Shown here: positions 17,714-26,280 of the stretch, in pieces
Numbering within the stretch: the first letter of the stretch is position 1
Layout of the letters: the number at the start of each line of letters is the position of its first letter
DNA from: JANNPJ01 sp965200525
GTDB lineage: Bacteria; Actinomycetota; Actinomycetes; Actinomycetales; Kineosporiaceae
Length of the DNA stretch: 64,000 nucleotides
NCBI GenBank assembly: GCA_965200525.1
Contig: OZ241368.1
Span: 186,001-250,000 of the forward strand
Direction: 5' to 3'
Position numbers and translations under genes: made by a program
Notes under the pieces: generated by a model
What the model saw: only the letters and a program-made list of their open reading frames with translations
What the model was told of the DNA's origin: nothing
Database searches by the model: none

Positions 17714-20602
17714 CTACAGGATGATCTGATTCGTGTAGTAGTCATGGCCGTCGGTCGCCTGGAACCCGATCCACGAGTTCCCCGCGCCTGAGCAGAGCGA
17801 TCCAAACGACTGGTTCGGTGACGTGATCGTGATCTGGCCGTGGCTGGGCACCGAACCGCCAGTGGGATATCCGGACGGGTCGCCGGCGTGGCAGAAGTAG
17901 TAGGTGACTCCAGTGGGGAACGCAGAGAACTGAGCGTCGAGGTTCCCGTTGTTCCCGGTGACATGCACATCGGCACCAGCCGTGGGTGGGGCGTAGAGAT
18001 CGACCTGGTTGCTGAAGTAGTCGGCCCCATCGGTTGCCTGTAGCCCGATCCAGGCATTCCCTCGGCCCGAGCAGAGCCCTGACGACAGATCCTGGCCGGC
18101 AGATGTCACGTTGACCTGGCCGCGGTTGGTGATCACGCCGCCGCTCGGGTAGTCACCTGGGACCCCGGAGTGGCAGAAGAAGTACGTGATGCCCAGGGGA
18201 AATCCAGTCACCTGGACGGCCATCTGCCCGTTGTTGTTGGCGGCCGTCACGCCGGCGCCCGGGGTAGCAGCAGCGACGAGGTCGACCTGGTTGCTGAAGT
18301 AGTCGTGGCCGTCAGTAGCCTGGAACCCGATCCAGGCATTCCCTCGTCCCGAGCAGAGCCCCGACGACAGATCCTGGTCAGCAGATGTCACGTTGACCTG
18401 ACCGTGGTTGGTGACCACGCCGCCGCTCGGGTAATCACCCGGGACCCCGGAGTGGCAGAAGAAGTACGTGATCCCCAGCGGAAAACTCCCCAACTGGACG
18501 GCCATGTGCCCGTTGTTGTTCGAGGCCGTTGCCGTAGGGGGTGAATAGTGCAGCCCTACCTGGTTGCTGTAGTAGTCATGGCCGTCCGGCGCCTGGAAGC
18601 CGATCCAGCTGTTGCCTGAACCCGAACAGATCCCCGACGAGTACGACGATGACGACGACGTGACCGAGAAGTGGCCTTGACCGATGAGGCTGCCTCCTGT
18701 CGGGAAATCCGATGGGTCCCCGGCGTGACAGAAGTAGTAGGTGGTCCCCAGCGGATAGTTGGCGAGGTTCACCGCCATCTGCCCGTTGTTGTTGGAGGCG
18801 GTCACCGTCGGGGGGACGTACACCAGATTTACCTGGTTGCTGAAGTAATCCTGGCCGTCTGGTGCCTGGAAGCCGATCCACGTGTTACCCGACCCGGCGC
18901 AGAGCCCTGACTGGAAGGTGGCATTGAATCGAGTCAGGGTGATCTGACCACGGCCGGTGATCGTTCCGCCGGACGGGAATGCTGCTGAGTCGCCGGCGTG
19001 GCAGAAGTAGTAGGCGGTTCCCAGCGGGAAGTTGACCAGTTGCACACCCATCTGACCGTTGTTGTTGGCGGCCGTGACCGATGCCGGTCCTGGCGGTAGC
19101 GCTGTCCCACCGCCACCGCCACCGCTACCACTACCGCTGGGCGAACCCTCACTGGAGCCCGAGCCCGAGCCAGAGGGAGCGCCGCCGGTGGTCCCGGTTG
19201 GAGTGCATTTGTTGAACAGGGTGGTCTTGTAGAACTCACCGTCGTACAAAGAGACGTCCTTGCTCCAGAACATCACGTGGGCGAAAAGCCTGACCGACGC
19301 CTCGATTGCCGATTTGGCCGTGACGCAGGTCTGGCCGCCGTTCGCGGTGGACGTCGATGCCTCGACGGAGATCTTCGGACCCAGTTGCGCTTCGAAGCCC
19401 GCTGCCTGAGCCACCGAGACGGACAGGCTGAGCCCACCCTCGAGGCTCACCGACGCCGCGCCAGTCGCCTCAGCGGAGGCATGGGACGTCAGTTGGAGGA
19501 TGTTCACGCTTCGCGAGGGCGACCTGATCACCTGCATGGTGAACGTCGGCGAGTAGGAAACGCTGGCGCTGATGGTGCCGGACGCGGTCAACTTGAAGTA
19601 CGGACTGATGCTCACCACCAGCCCGGGGACGGCGGGGACGGGGATGTTGAGCGCGAAGTAGTCGCCCAGGGAACAGTCTGCGGTGCCTGCGAAGGAGACG
19701 CCCAACGAGAAGGTCGGCTTGGCGTTGACGATGAGCTGGAAGGTTCTTGCACCGAGGTCGATCGTTGGCTCTATGCGGGTCTGCGAGAGGTCAGCCGTGA
19801 CCTTGATCGGCCGATCAGTGTGAGCGGCATGACAGGAGAACGGAACGGCCGTGCTCGCGGCCCAGATCCTTCCCATGGGAAGGCCGCCGGCGCCGTATTG
19901 TGTGAGCCGGATCTTGTTCGGCACTTTGGTCGTGGTCGCGGTTCGCAACGTCGAGTAGATGTCGCTCAGGCCTGCGTTCGGACCTTGGAGCACAGGTCGA
20001 CCGGTGCCGTCCGACGACCGAGCACGAACAACGATTGCAGCACCTCGGGGGACCACGCCACCTGGCGCCACGACCAGGGTCGACCCCAACGGGGGCAGGG
20101 ACGTGCCCTTGAGCAGGGTGATTCGAAGATGCGCCGCGTCAACAGCGCGCACTGCGGCGACCGCGTGAGGAGGCAGGCGGCGAGTAGTCGCCCGGAACTT
20201 GAGCGTATTGGCCCCGGCAACGACAATTGTTCGCTTCTTGAGTGCGACTTGTCCGCCCGAGTCCACGAGCCGGAAGGTCACGGTGTAGACACCCTTGTGC
20301 TTGTACCGGTGACTCTTGCTCCCGGACAGGCTCGAAACCCGAACGGACGTCTTGTCGCCGAAGGACAGCTTGCTGGCCGCCATGTGGAAGCGCGAATCAA
20401 TTTTGCTGCCGGCAAAGGCGAATGACACCGCACGGCCGACACGGATGGGCGTGCCCCGCACCTGGAGCGCTGCCGTGATCGAGTGCTGAGTCGTCGTTGC
20501 GGCGCTTCTCGGCGCCGCCATGCTGCTTGCCGTCTCGCTGGGGACCATCAACGACGCGACCGCGAGGGCCATGGCCGTCCCGCTGATTAATCTCGTGCGC
20601 AC
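17714..20602 (-). CDS. Large secreted protein with five Cys-containing C-terminal repeats
   Basis: The 962-residue product starts at GTG 20602, just after a GGGGGA site, with a signal peptide (ISGTAMALAVASLMV...). A PKD-like segment follows near residues 50-125 (FAFAGSKIDSRF, GVYTVTFRLVDSGGQVALKK), then a long beta-rich middle. A Gly/Ser linker near residue 500 leads to five tandem repeats of about 75 residues. Each repeat contains NNNG[QH]M, FPLG-type turns, YYFCH[AS]G, GLC[AS]G[SR]GN and WIGFQA.DG.DY[FY]SNQV. Two Cys per repeat suggest one disulfide each. I do not recognise the repeat family; it looks like an extracellular binding array. Confidence 0.85.
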   Translation of the reverse strand: MRTRLISGTAMALAVASLMVPSETASSMAAPRSAATTTQHSITAALQVRGTPIRVGRAVSFAFAGSKIDSRFHMAASKLSFGDKTSVRVSSLSGSKSHRYKHKGVYTVTFRLVDSGGQVALKKRTIVVAGANTLKFRATTRRLPPHAVAAVRAVDAAHLRITLLKGTSLPPLGSTLVVAPGGVVPRGAAIVVRARSSDGTGRPVLQGPNAGLSDIYSTLRTATTTKVPNKIRLTQYGAGGLPMGRIWAASTAVPFSCHAAHTDRPIKVTADLSQTRIEPTIDLGARTFQLIVNAKPTFSLGVSFAGTADCSLGDYFALNIPVPAVPGLVVSISPYFKLTASGTISASVSYSPTFTMQVIRSPSRSVNILQLTSHASAEATGAASVSLEGGLSLSVSVAQAAGFEAQLGPKISVEASTSTANGGQTCVTAKSAIEASVRLFAHVMFWSKDVSLYDGEFYKTTLFNKCTPTGTTGGAPSGSGSGSSEGSPSGSGSGGGGGGTALPPGPASVTAANNNGQMGVQLVNFPLGTAYYFCHAGDSAAFPSGGTITGRGQITLTRFNATFQSGLCAGSGNTWIGFQAPDGQDYFSNQVNLVYVPPTVTASNNNGQMAVNLANYPLGTTYYFCHAGDPSDFPTGGSLIGQGHFSVTSSSSSYSSGICSGSGNSWIGFQAPDGHDYYSNQVGLHYSPPTATASNNNGHMAVQLGSFPLGITYFFCHSGVPGDYPSGGVVTNHGQVNVTSADQDLSSGLCSGRGNAWIGFQATDGHDYFSNQVDLVAAATPGAGVTAANNNGQMAVQVTGFPLGITYFFCHSGVPGDYPSGGVITNRGQVNVTSAGQDLSSGLCSGRGNAWIGLQATDGADYFSNQVDLYAPPTAGADVHVTGNNGNLDAQFSAFPTGVTYYFCHAGDPSGYPTGGSVPSHGQITITSPNQSFGSLCSGAGNSWIGFQATDGHDYYTNQIIL
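17717..19083 (-). repeat. Five tandem protein-coding repeats of about 225-260 bases
   Basis: The DNA repeats underlie the C-terminal protein repeats of the preceding entry. The third and fourth units are most alike (both with GDYPSGGV and SSGLCSGRGNAWIG), pointing to a recent duplication. The unit nearest the C-terminus is most diverged. Confidence 0.8.
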
Positions 20603-20905
20603 TGTTCCCCCGACTCAGATTGCGCGACGGTGGAGGTGCTTCATCAGATGCCGGCCTGCCCGTTGCTATGCCGGCGGAACGTACCGGCACGAGCTCGTCC
20701 AGGCAATCAAGAGTCACGAAGGACTGTCCGCGTGGCCGGGTCTCCCCCGTCCCAAACCCCCACGGGCGCGGACCTGTTGGTGCGCGGGGGGCGCCATATC
20801 CGCAACCGGACTGAGGTAAGCGGCGATTCGTTACGAGTCCGTGCGAGATACCGGAAACTGCTCCTGCCCTCTGAGGAGGCTCGACGCGGCTGACACGTGA
20901 TACCC
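20603..20905. other. Intergenic upstream of the repeat-protein gene
   Basis: About 300 bases with only random short ORFs. Nothing specific was identified apart from the presumed promoter of the minus-strand gene. Confidence 0.3.
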
Positions 20906-21195
20906 CCAAACAACTCTCGTCGCCCGAGCGATGTTCACCACGTGAGAATGTGCGTCGACATCGTCAAGGACGGGCAGCAGGGGGCGTCACGGCGCCCCCG
21001 TGCGGAGACGACGACGTGGTCTTCATGGACTGCCGCATGCCGGTCATGGGCGGGATGGAGGCAACCCGTCGGATCCGGGCCGACCCGAGCCGGCAGCTCG
21101 TCCTGATGGTCGCCCTGACCGCCATGACCGCCATGACCGCCATGACCGCCAGGACGGGGGCTGATCCTGCCTGCGCTCAGCGCCCCATCCGCTGA
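20906..21195 (+). pseudogene. Second decayed copy of the hybrid kinase receiver domain
   Basis: It matches the kinase 3' end from CTCGTCGCCCGAGCGATG (about 15007 in the intact gene) through GACTGCCGCATGCCGGTCAT to a CATCCGCTGA-like end. Frameshifts and a large loss after the receiver Asp make it non-functional. It contains a fourfold 9-base tandem expansion. Confidence 0.8.
21116..21151 (+). repeat. Tandem 9-base repeat, four units
   Basis: TGACCGCCA is repeated four times without interruption inside the second receiver-domain relic. The intact kinase has a single ATGACCGCCA at the matching place, so this is a local expansion after decay. Confidence 0.85.
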
Positions 21196-21324
21196 CCATG
21201 CCCGCCCATCGGCGCCGAAAGTCCCCTTCCGGCAGCCCGGCTCGTAGCGCCGCGCATGCCCCGGCAACTGCCACCGGCAGGGCGACTCAACCCGATCGGT
21301 GCCTGCAGGCTCCGCGGTCGCGTC

Positions 21325-21894
21325 CTACACCGGCAGTTGGTCCTGGAACCACTCGTTGACACCGGGGCTGGTGCAGTCGAACTGCACGAGCGTGGACTTG
21401 TTGGCCGTTCCGTTGTTGGTGACGGTGAGGCACTTGCCGCTCTTGGCGTTGCGGATCTTGTAGGCCTCGGAGAATTGCCAGAGGCCCACCGAGTTCTGGA
21501 TCGTCACGCCGTAGCCCTGGTCCTCCCAGGTCCACAGCTCGTTGGCGCCGGTGTTGCAGGTGTACTGGATGACGGGGATGTTGTTGGTCTTCAAAGCACC
21601 CTGGACGGTCAGGCACTTGTCGCTGGAGCCGTTGCGGATCCACCAGTAGCTGCCGCCGGGGGTGTCATCGTTCCACCAGTGCTGATTGGCGTCGTAGCCA
21701 CACGAGAAGATGATCATTCTGGTGTTGTCGGCCTGGGACGAGTTGGGGTCGTCCAGGCACTTGAACGAGGTCCGGCTGATGATGTGGTACGGGCCCCAGG
21801 TCTCAGCCTGGGCCGACGACTGCGGCAGCACCACCACCGCTGCTGCCACCAGAGCCACAGTGAGAATGCTTCGGAACAGACGTCTGGCCAGCAT
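21325..21894 (-). CDS. Secreted ricin-type beta-trefoil lectin
   Basis: The 189-residue protein has a signal peptide (RSILTVALVAAAVVVLP...SAQA) and one R-type lectin domain. The three subdomains carry KCLDDP, KCLTVQG and KCLTVTN, each followed by QxW-like endings (NQHWW, NELWTW, NEWFQ). ATG 21894 is preferred over GTG 21900 because GGAGGGG then lies 7 bases upstream. No enzyme domain is attached, so it is a free carbohydrate-binding protein. Confidence 0.9.
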   Translation of the reverse strand: MLARRLFRSILTVALVAAAVVVLPQSSAQAETWGPYHIISRTSFKCLDDPNSSQADNTRMIIFSCGYDANQHWWNDDTPGGSYWWIRNGSSDKCLTVQGALKTNNIPVIQYTCNTGANELWTWEDQGYGVTIQNSVGLWQFSEAYKIRNAKSGKCLTVTNNGTANKSTLVQFDCTSPGVNEWFQDQLPV

Positions 21895-22228
21895 GTCCAC
21901 ACCCCTCCGGGGAATCCCCCATGCCCGGTGGCCCGAGCCTCACCCACCACAATCGTTGGTCAGGTTATCGGCGTCTATGTCTTGTTTGCAACGCTTTCGG
22001 GCTGGTCCGCCGGCTGAGACCTGGCGCAGGACGAGCGCCGTCCTGACTAGGTGAGCGAGTCGCCGAAAAACATGCGTCATGGCTGCGGCTGCGCCCCGTC
22101 TTCGTCAGCAAGAGATCACCTCGACGTCACCGGCCCCGGCCGGATGCGGGCGAGGTGCGTCTTCGGCCTGATCTCTCACCAGGCCCATCGACCGACTGTC
22201 AGCTCCTCTGCCCATGGAAGGACTCATC
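21895..22228. other. Divergent intergenic region
   Basis: 334 bases between the lectin gene and the membrane-protein gene. Promoters for both are expected; no clear consensus, repeat or ORF can be supported. Confidence 0.35.
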
Positions 22229-23035
22229 ATGCGTGCCCTCACGCCCGTGACCAAGGTCGACTACTCGACCGGGGTCAGCAACGCCTGGTCGAACGTCGCG
22301 ACGTTCGTACCGAAACTCATCGTCTTCCTGCTCATCCTGGTGATCGGCTACATCATCGCCAAGGTCCTGGCCCGCGTCCTGAACGGGATCCTGGAGCGGG
22401 TCGGCTTCGACAAGGCCGTGGAGCGCGGCGGGGTCGGCAAGGCCCTGGAGCAGTCGAAGTACGACGCGTCGGACATCCTGGCCAAGCTGCTCTTCTACAC
22501 GATCATGCTGTTCGTGCTGTCGACCGCGTTCGGGGTCTTCGGCCCGAACCCGATCAGCGGCTACCTGCAGGCGGTCATCGCCTACCTGCCGAAGGTCTTT
22601 GTGGCCGTCGTCATCATCGTGATCGCCTCGGCGGTCGCGGCCGGCGCCAAGACCCTCATCGAGGGCAGCCTCGGCGGCCTGTCCTACGGAAAGCTGCTGG
22701 CCAACGCCGCATCGATCCTGATCCTGGCCCTCGGCGTGATCGCGGCCCTGGACCAGTTGGAGATCGCCCAGAACGTCGTCAACGGTGTTCTCTACGCGAC
22801 GCTGGCCGCCCTGGTCGGCGTGATCGTGGTGGCTGTCGGCGGTGGCGGGATCCGGCCGATGCAGGCCCGGTGGGAGTCCGCCCTGGCCACGTACGACGTC
22901 GAGAAGCACAACGTGCGCCAGCAGATCGGCCGGGCGCCCTCGATCAGCCAGCAGGCCGACGCGGCCCGGGCCAAGGTCGCCCGCGCCGCCGAAGGAGGCC
23001 CTGACACCTACGGCACCGGTAGCCACGCCCGCTGA
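22229..23035 (+). CDS. CmpX-like membrane protein (TM-helix repeat, mechanosensitive-channel related)
   Basis: The 268-residue product has about five membrane segments, beginning with KLIVFLLILVIGYIIAKVL. Two copies of the small TM_helix (PF05552-like) motif are visible: LARVLNGILERVGFD and, later, a VAAGAKTLIEGSLGG region. This family is often annotated as mechanosensitive ion channel or CmpX-like, but the MscS beta domain is absent. ATG 22229 has AAGGA 6 bases upstream and is preferred to ATG 22214. The charged C-terminal tail is cytoplasmic. A hairpin terminator follows the stop. Confidence 0.85.
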   Translation: MRALTPVTKVDYSTGVSNAWSNVATFVPKLIVFLLILVIGYIIAKVLARVLNGILERVGFDKAVERGGVGKALEQSKYDASDILAKLLFYTIMLFVLSTAFGVFGPNPISGYLQAVIAYLPKVFVAVVIIVIASAVAAGAKTLIEGSLGGLSYGKLLANAASILILALGVIAALDQLEIAQNVVNGVLYATLAALVGVIVVAVGGGGIRPMQARWESALATYDVEKHNVRQQIGRAPSISQQADAARAKVARAAEGGPDTYGTGSHAR

Positions 23036-23073
23036 GCCACGCCGTCCGGGTGGGTTCCTGCTGAACACCGGTC

Positions 23074-23097
23074 GCCCCGAAGTGAGGGTCGGGGCGG
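23074..23097. terminator. Hairpin terminator
   Basis: CGCCCCGA and TCGGGGCG form an 8-base perfect stem with an 8-base loop, 38 bases after the CmpX-like gene. It is also downstream of the small minus-strand ORF at 23172, so it may serve both. Confidence 0.65.
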
Positions 23098-23171
23098 CCG
23101 GGCCGGTACGACTGCGTCTATGCGATCTGGGAGCTGATGTCCGGCCTCGTGTGGGTGCACCGGTCGTGGCT

Positions 23172-23342
23172 CTAGGCCCAGGTCCGACCCTGGGGATCCG
23201 GCACGCCGCTCAGGGAAACGTTGGCCTGCGAGTGCATTTCGCCGGCGTGCGCGGCCCCCAGGTAGACGGCGACCGCGGTGAGTGCGATGACAAGAGCGCT
23301 CAGATAGCGACGAAGCGCCGGACGAGCAGTGTCGGAAGTCAT
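23172..23342 (-). CDS. Possible small membrane/secreted protein (56 aa)
   Basis: The ORF reads as a basic N-terminus (ARPALRRYL) followed by a hydrophobic segment (SALVIALTAVAVYLGAAHA) and a short hydrophilic tail. This looks like a signal peptide or anchor. The ribosome site is weak (GATGAAG). No family is recognised. It is reported because of its coherent architecture and a terminator-like hairpin downstream. Confidence 0.4.
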   Translation of the reverse strand: MTSDTARPALRRYLSALVIALTAVAVYLGAAHAGEMHSQANVSLSGVPDPQGRTWA

Positions 23343-23625
23343 GGATGAACTTCATCACGCAGGGTGACCGGGAGCCAGCGATGGGGCGTCGGCCCACCCG
23401 TTCGGCTCAAGATTTCGCCCTCCTGATCGCTCCGGGTGGTCGTCCAGCGCTCGCCCTGGGTGATTTGGCCGCAGTAGCAGTGGCTCTCGCGTGCCACCTG
23501 ACCCACAACGACGTGGACATTCACCAGCACCACCGCCGCGGCAGTGGCCCCCGGCCCTGATTCAGGTCGTTGCCAGTGCGGATATCGAAACACCCTCGTA
23601 GGCACATCACGAAAGCGAGAAGCGC

Positions 23626-24339
23626 ATGAGTCAGCACACCAACGGTCCTACGGGCCGGGGCGGTTCAGCAGGGGCCGGATCGAGCGCAGCAACCGGCGGG
23701 CGGCGGCTGCCCGCGTGGCTCATCCCGCTGCTGCTGGTGATCCTCGCCATCATCCTGCTGCTGCTCGCGCTGAGCCGCTGTGGCAGCGACGACGACACCA
23801 CCAGCGGGGCCGGTGCGACCACTCCCGCGAGCGCCACCGTTTCGCCATCGACCACACCGGCGGCCACGTCTTCGAGCACGGCATCCGGCTCACCCACGAG
23901 CGCCGCGCCGTCGGCCACCGTCACGGGTGGCGCGGGCGCGACGGGCACCGGCCAGCGCGGCACGCTGTTCGCCGGGAACGCCATCGTCCTGCCCCTGTCG
24001 GCGGCCTCGAAGGCCGGCGACGACGGCGACCTGTCGGCCTACGTGGGCGAGAAGGCCACCGCCACCGCGGTGCAGGTGCAGTCGGTCCCGGCGGACGAGG
24101 GGTTCTGGGTCGGCTCCAGCGCCACCGATCGCGTGTGGGTGCAGCTCACCGGCGGGTCCGGGGAATCCCCGTACAAGGTGAAGAAGGGCGACGCGGTGTC
24201 GTTCACCGGCATGGTGGCCGCCAACGGGTCCGGGTTCGCGGCCAAGGCGGGTGTCACGGACGCCGAGGGCAAGAAGTTGCTGAACGCCCAGGGCCAGCAC
24301 ATCACCGTCGTCAAGAGCGCCCTGAAGCTGGCGTCGTGA
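23626..24339 (+). CDS. Membrane-anchored protein with OB-like extracytoplasmic domain
   Basis: The 237-residue product has a Gly/Ser-rich cytoplasmic start and one membrane segment at about 28-49 (LPAWLIPLLLVILAIILLLL). A Ser/Thr/Ala-rich spacer leads to an extracytoplasmic domain at about 108-237. Key patterns are VPADEGFWVG, DRVWVQL and KKGDAVSFTG, resembling a small OB-type beta-barrel. The same domain, with VAADEGFWIG and TRVWVQL, ends the sigma factor encoded at 24898-26160. No enzyme residues are evident. Pairing with that sigma factor as a sensor is inferred. The gene converges on DUF1508 and ends at a strong bidirectional terminator. Confidence 0.8.
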   Translation: MSQHTNGPTGRGGSAGAGSSAATGGRRLPAWLIPLLLVILAIILLLLALSRCGSDDDTTSGAGATTPASATVSPSTTPAATSSSTASGSPTSAAPSATVTGGAGATGTGQRGTLFAGNAIVLPLSAASKAGDDGDLSAYVGEKATATAVQVQSVPADEGFWVGSSATDRVWVQLTGGSGESPYKVKKGDAVSFTGMVAANGSGFAAKAGVTDAEGKKLLNAQGQHITVVKSALKLAS

Positions 24340-24575
24340 TTCCCCGCCAGGTCAACCTCTCGGGTGAGCAGACGCAGCAACCCCGTCTGGGACGCCACCG
24401 CGCGGATCCCGCGCAGATTCAGGGGCCGCCAGCTGAGCCAGCCACCGACTGGAGCGACCTGATCGACCCCAGCCCGGGCCCTCACCAGGCCGATGACGGT
24501 CTTGACGGTGGCCCCGAAGATGTCGGCTGACACCCGTCCGCCGACGTTCGCGCCCTGACCACAGGCGCGGACACC

Positions 24576-24616
24576 GGGCCGGGAACCCGGATGCCGCAGC
24601 ATCCGGTTCCCGGCCC
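24576..24616. terminator. Strong bidirectional hairpin terminator
   Basis: Arms 24576-24594 and 24599-24616 pair over 18 bases with one bulged base, around a CGCA loop. It sits in a 305-base gap between two convergent genes; the rest of the gap shows no supported gene. Confidence 0.85.
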
Positions 24617-24644
24617 ACCTTCACACCGCTGGTCCCGGGGTAGG

Positions 24645-24827
24645 TCAGCTGTCGTCGTCGGTGGCGGCGCCGGCCGCGTCGCGCTTCACGGCCTCGATGC
24701 CGTTGGTGACACCGGACTTGGACGTGTAGCCCTCACCCGAGGTGGCGATGATCTGCCCGTTGCCCGATTTCAGCCTCCAGCGGTACTCCCCGTTGGAGCT
24801 GGTGTAGATCTCGAACTTGGCTGCCAT
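24645..24827 (-). CDS. YegP-family DUF1508 protein
   Basis: The 60-residue protein contains one DUF1508 unit (KFEIYTSSNGEYRWRL, then GNGQIIATSGEGYTSKSG) and an acidic tail. The AGGAGA site lies 7 bases before the ATG. The family is widespread and small, with no settled function. It is encoded just downstream of the sigma factor on the same strand, 70 bases away. Confidence 0.92.
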   Translation of the reverse strand: MAAKFEIYTSSNGEYRWRLKSGNGQIIATSGEGYTSKSGVTNGIEAVKRDAAGAATDDDS

Positions 24828-24897
24828 GGTCGTCTCCTGGCTCGTCGTCGGACCGGAACCCGAACCATACGACCAGGTCAGGGACGCGGCACCTTGA

Positions 24898-26160
24898 TCA
24901 GGACCGCGTCACTCGCAGGTCTGCGGCCACCACGCTCAGGTGGGCACCGTCCTTGGTCAGCTCGCCGGCACCCTCGCCGGCCGAGATCCCCACCTGCCCG
25001 GCGAACGCGCTGGAGTGGGCCTGCACGGTGCCGGAGAAGCTGACGGTGTCCCCCACCCGGACCCGGGCGTGCGACTCGTGGCCATCGGTGCGCAGCTGGA
25101 CCCAGACGCGTGTGCGGGGACCGGCGCCGATCCAGAACCCCTCGTCGGCCGCGACCGCCTCGACCGGCACGGATCGGGCGCTGGCCCGCTCGCCGTCCAT
25201 CGATCCCAGGTTGGGTGGCACCGGCAGCAGCAGCTCACCGTCGCTGACCCGGATCACCTGACCGGGGCCGGCGGTCGGGGCCGCGGTGGCGAGGACGGGG
25301 GCCTCGGTGGCTGGCCGGGGCGCGGGCGTCTTCGATGGCGTCAGCACCATGACCAGCGCGACGGTGACCGCCGTGGCGGCCCCACCCGCCCCGGCTGCGG
25401 CCGTGGCGGGGTGGGCTGAGGCCTGGCGCAGCAGCCGGCGCACCAGCCCGAGCAGGGGGCCCAGCCCCAGCCAGGGCAGGATCGCCGCCAGGGCGCTTCG
25501 CCGGCGCAGCACCGGTTCGCTCAGCTCGGCACAGACCGCGCAGGTCAGAAGGTGGTTGCCGGCTCGCAGGATGCTCTGGCGGCGCCGGTCGGCCGCCGAC
25601 AGGGCCAGCAGCACCGGCCGGCAGCGGGCGGTCGGCGACTGCACGCCCCGCAGCGCCAGCACGTAGTCCACGCGCAGCTTGGCCCGGGTGCGGGCCAGGC
25701 GCGCGGCGACCGCGGCGCTGTTGGAGGCGTCGTGCTCGGCGATGGTGGCCACCGGCACGTCGTCCAGGACGTGCGCCAGCAGCGCCGAGCGCTCGGCCTC
25801 CGGCACCGCGGCGAGCGCCAGCTCCAGGGCGGTCCGTTCCTCCTGGCGCAGGAGAACGGCCTCGGGTTCGACCGGGCGGCCCGAGTCGGTCAGGTCGATC
25901 ACCCGGTGCCCCAGGCGGCGAGCGCGCTGGGCCTCGCGACTGCGGTCGATGAGTAGGTGGCGTGCGACGACGATGCCGTAGGCCAGAGCCGTACCCGGGG
26001 TCAGGCGCTCCCCCAGGTCCAGGACCCGGGTCAGGGCCTCCTGGACCACGTCGTCGGCGTCGGCCTGCTGACCGGCGTGAGCACGGACGTAGCGAGTCAG
26101 CGGCTCGATGATGGTGACGATCTCGAGGTGCGCATCGACAACCGTCTCGGACGGATCCAT
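24898..26160 (-). CDS. Membrane-tethered ECF-type sigma factor fused to zinc anti-sigma motif and ectodomain
   Basis: The 420-residue protein has a sigma-2 region at about 10-85 (DADDVVQEALTRVLDL) and sigma-4 at about 105-170 (LLAHVLDDVPVATIAE). H203-x3-C207-x2-C210 (HLLTCAVC) matches the ZAS zinc anti-sigma signature. C180 could be a fourth ligand. A membrane segment follows at about 257-275 (GGAATAVTVALVMVLT). A Pro/Ala/Thr spacer leads to the extracytoplasmic domain at about 300-420, matching the C-terminal domain of the protein at 23626. One chain thus holds sigma, putative anti-sigma, membrane and sensor parts. Release by proteolysis is inference. Confidence 0.85.
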   Translation of the reverse strand: MDPSETVVDAHLEIVTIIEPLTRYVRAHAGQQADADDVVQEALTRVLDLGERLTPGTALAYGIVVARHLLIDRSREAQRARRLGHRVIDLTDSGRPVEPEAVLLRQEERTALELALAAVPEAERSALLAHVLDDVPVATIAEHDASNSAAVAARLARTRAKLRVDYVLALRGVQSPTARCRPVLLALSAADRRRQSILRAGNHLLTCAVCAELSEPVLRRRSALAAILPWLGLGPLLGLVRRLLRQASAHPATAAAGAGGAATAVTVALVMVLTPSKTPAPRPATEAPVLATAAPTAGPGQVIRVSDGELLLPVPPNLGSMDGERASARSVPVEAVAADEGFWIGAGPRTRVWVQLRTDGHESHARVRVGDTVSFSGTVQAHSSAFAGQVGISAGEGAGELTKDGAHLSVVAADLRVTRS

Positions 26161-26253
26161 GTCACCCCGGTCCCTGAGCGTTTCCGTCCCACCGAAGGTG
26201 CTGGCGTCGCCTCACAACGTAGGACCGGTTCGCCCAGCCCGCAGGCTGACGGG

Positions 26254-26276
26254 TGCCCGGCTACTCGGGCCGGGCA
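26254..26276. terminator. Hairpin upstream of the sigma-factor gene
   Basis: TGCCCGG and CCGGGCA form a 7-base perfect stem with a 9-base loop. It lies downstream of the minus-strand trypsin-FHA operon and beside the gene relic, so it may end that transcript. The gap 26161-26570 holds only this hairpin and the relic. Confidence 0.45.
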
Positions 26277-26280
26277 GGTA

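Noticed and set aside
24340..24575. Minus-strand ORF running into the 23626 gene (VSADIFGATVKTVIGLVRAR...)
   Set aside because: It would have to cross a strong terminator hairpin and overlap the convergent gene by about 300 bases. Only the first part looks protein-like, so support is too weak.
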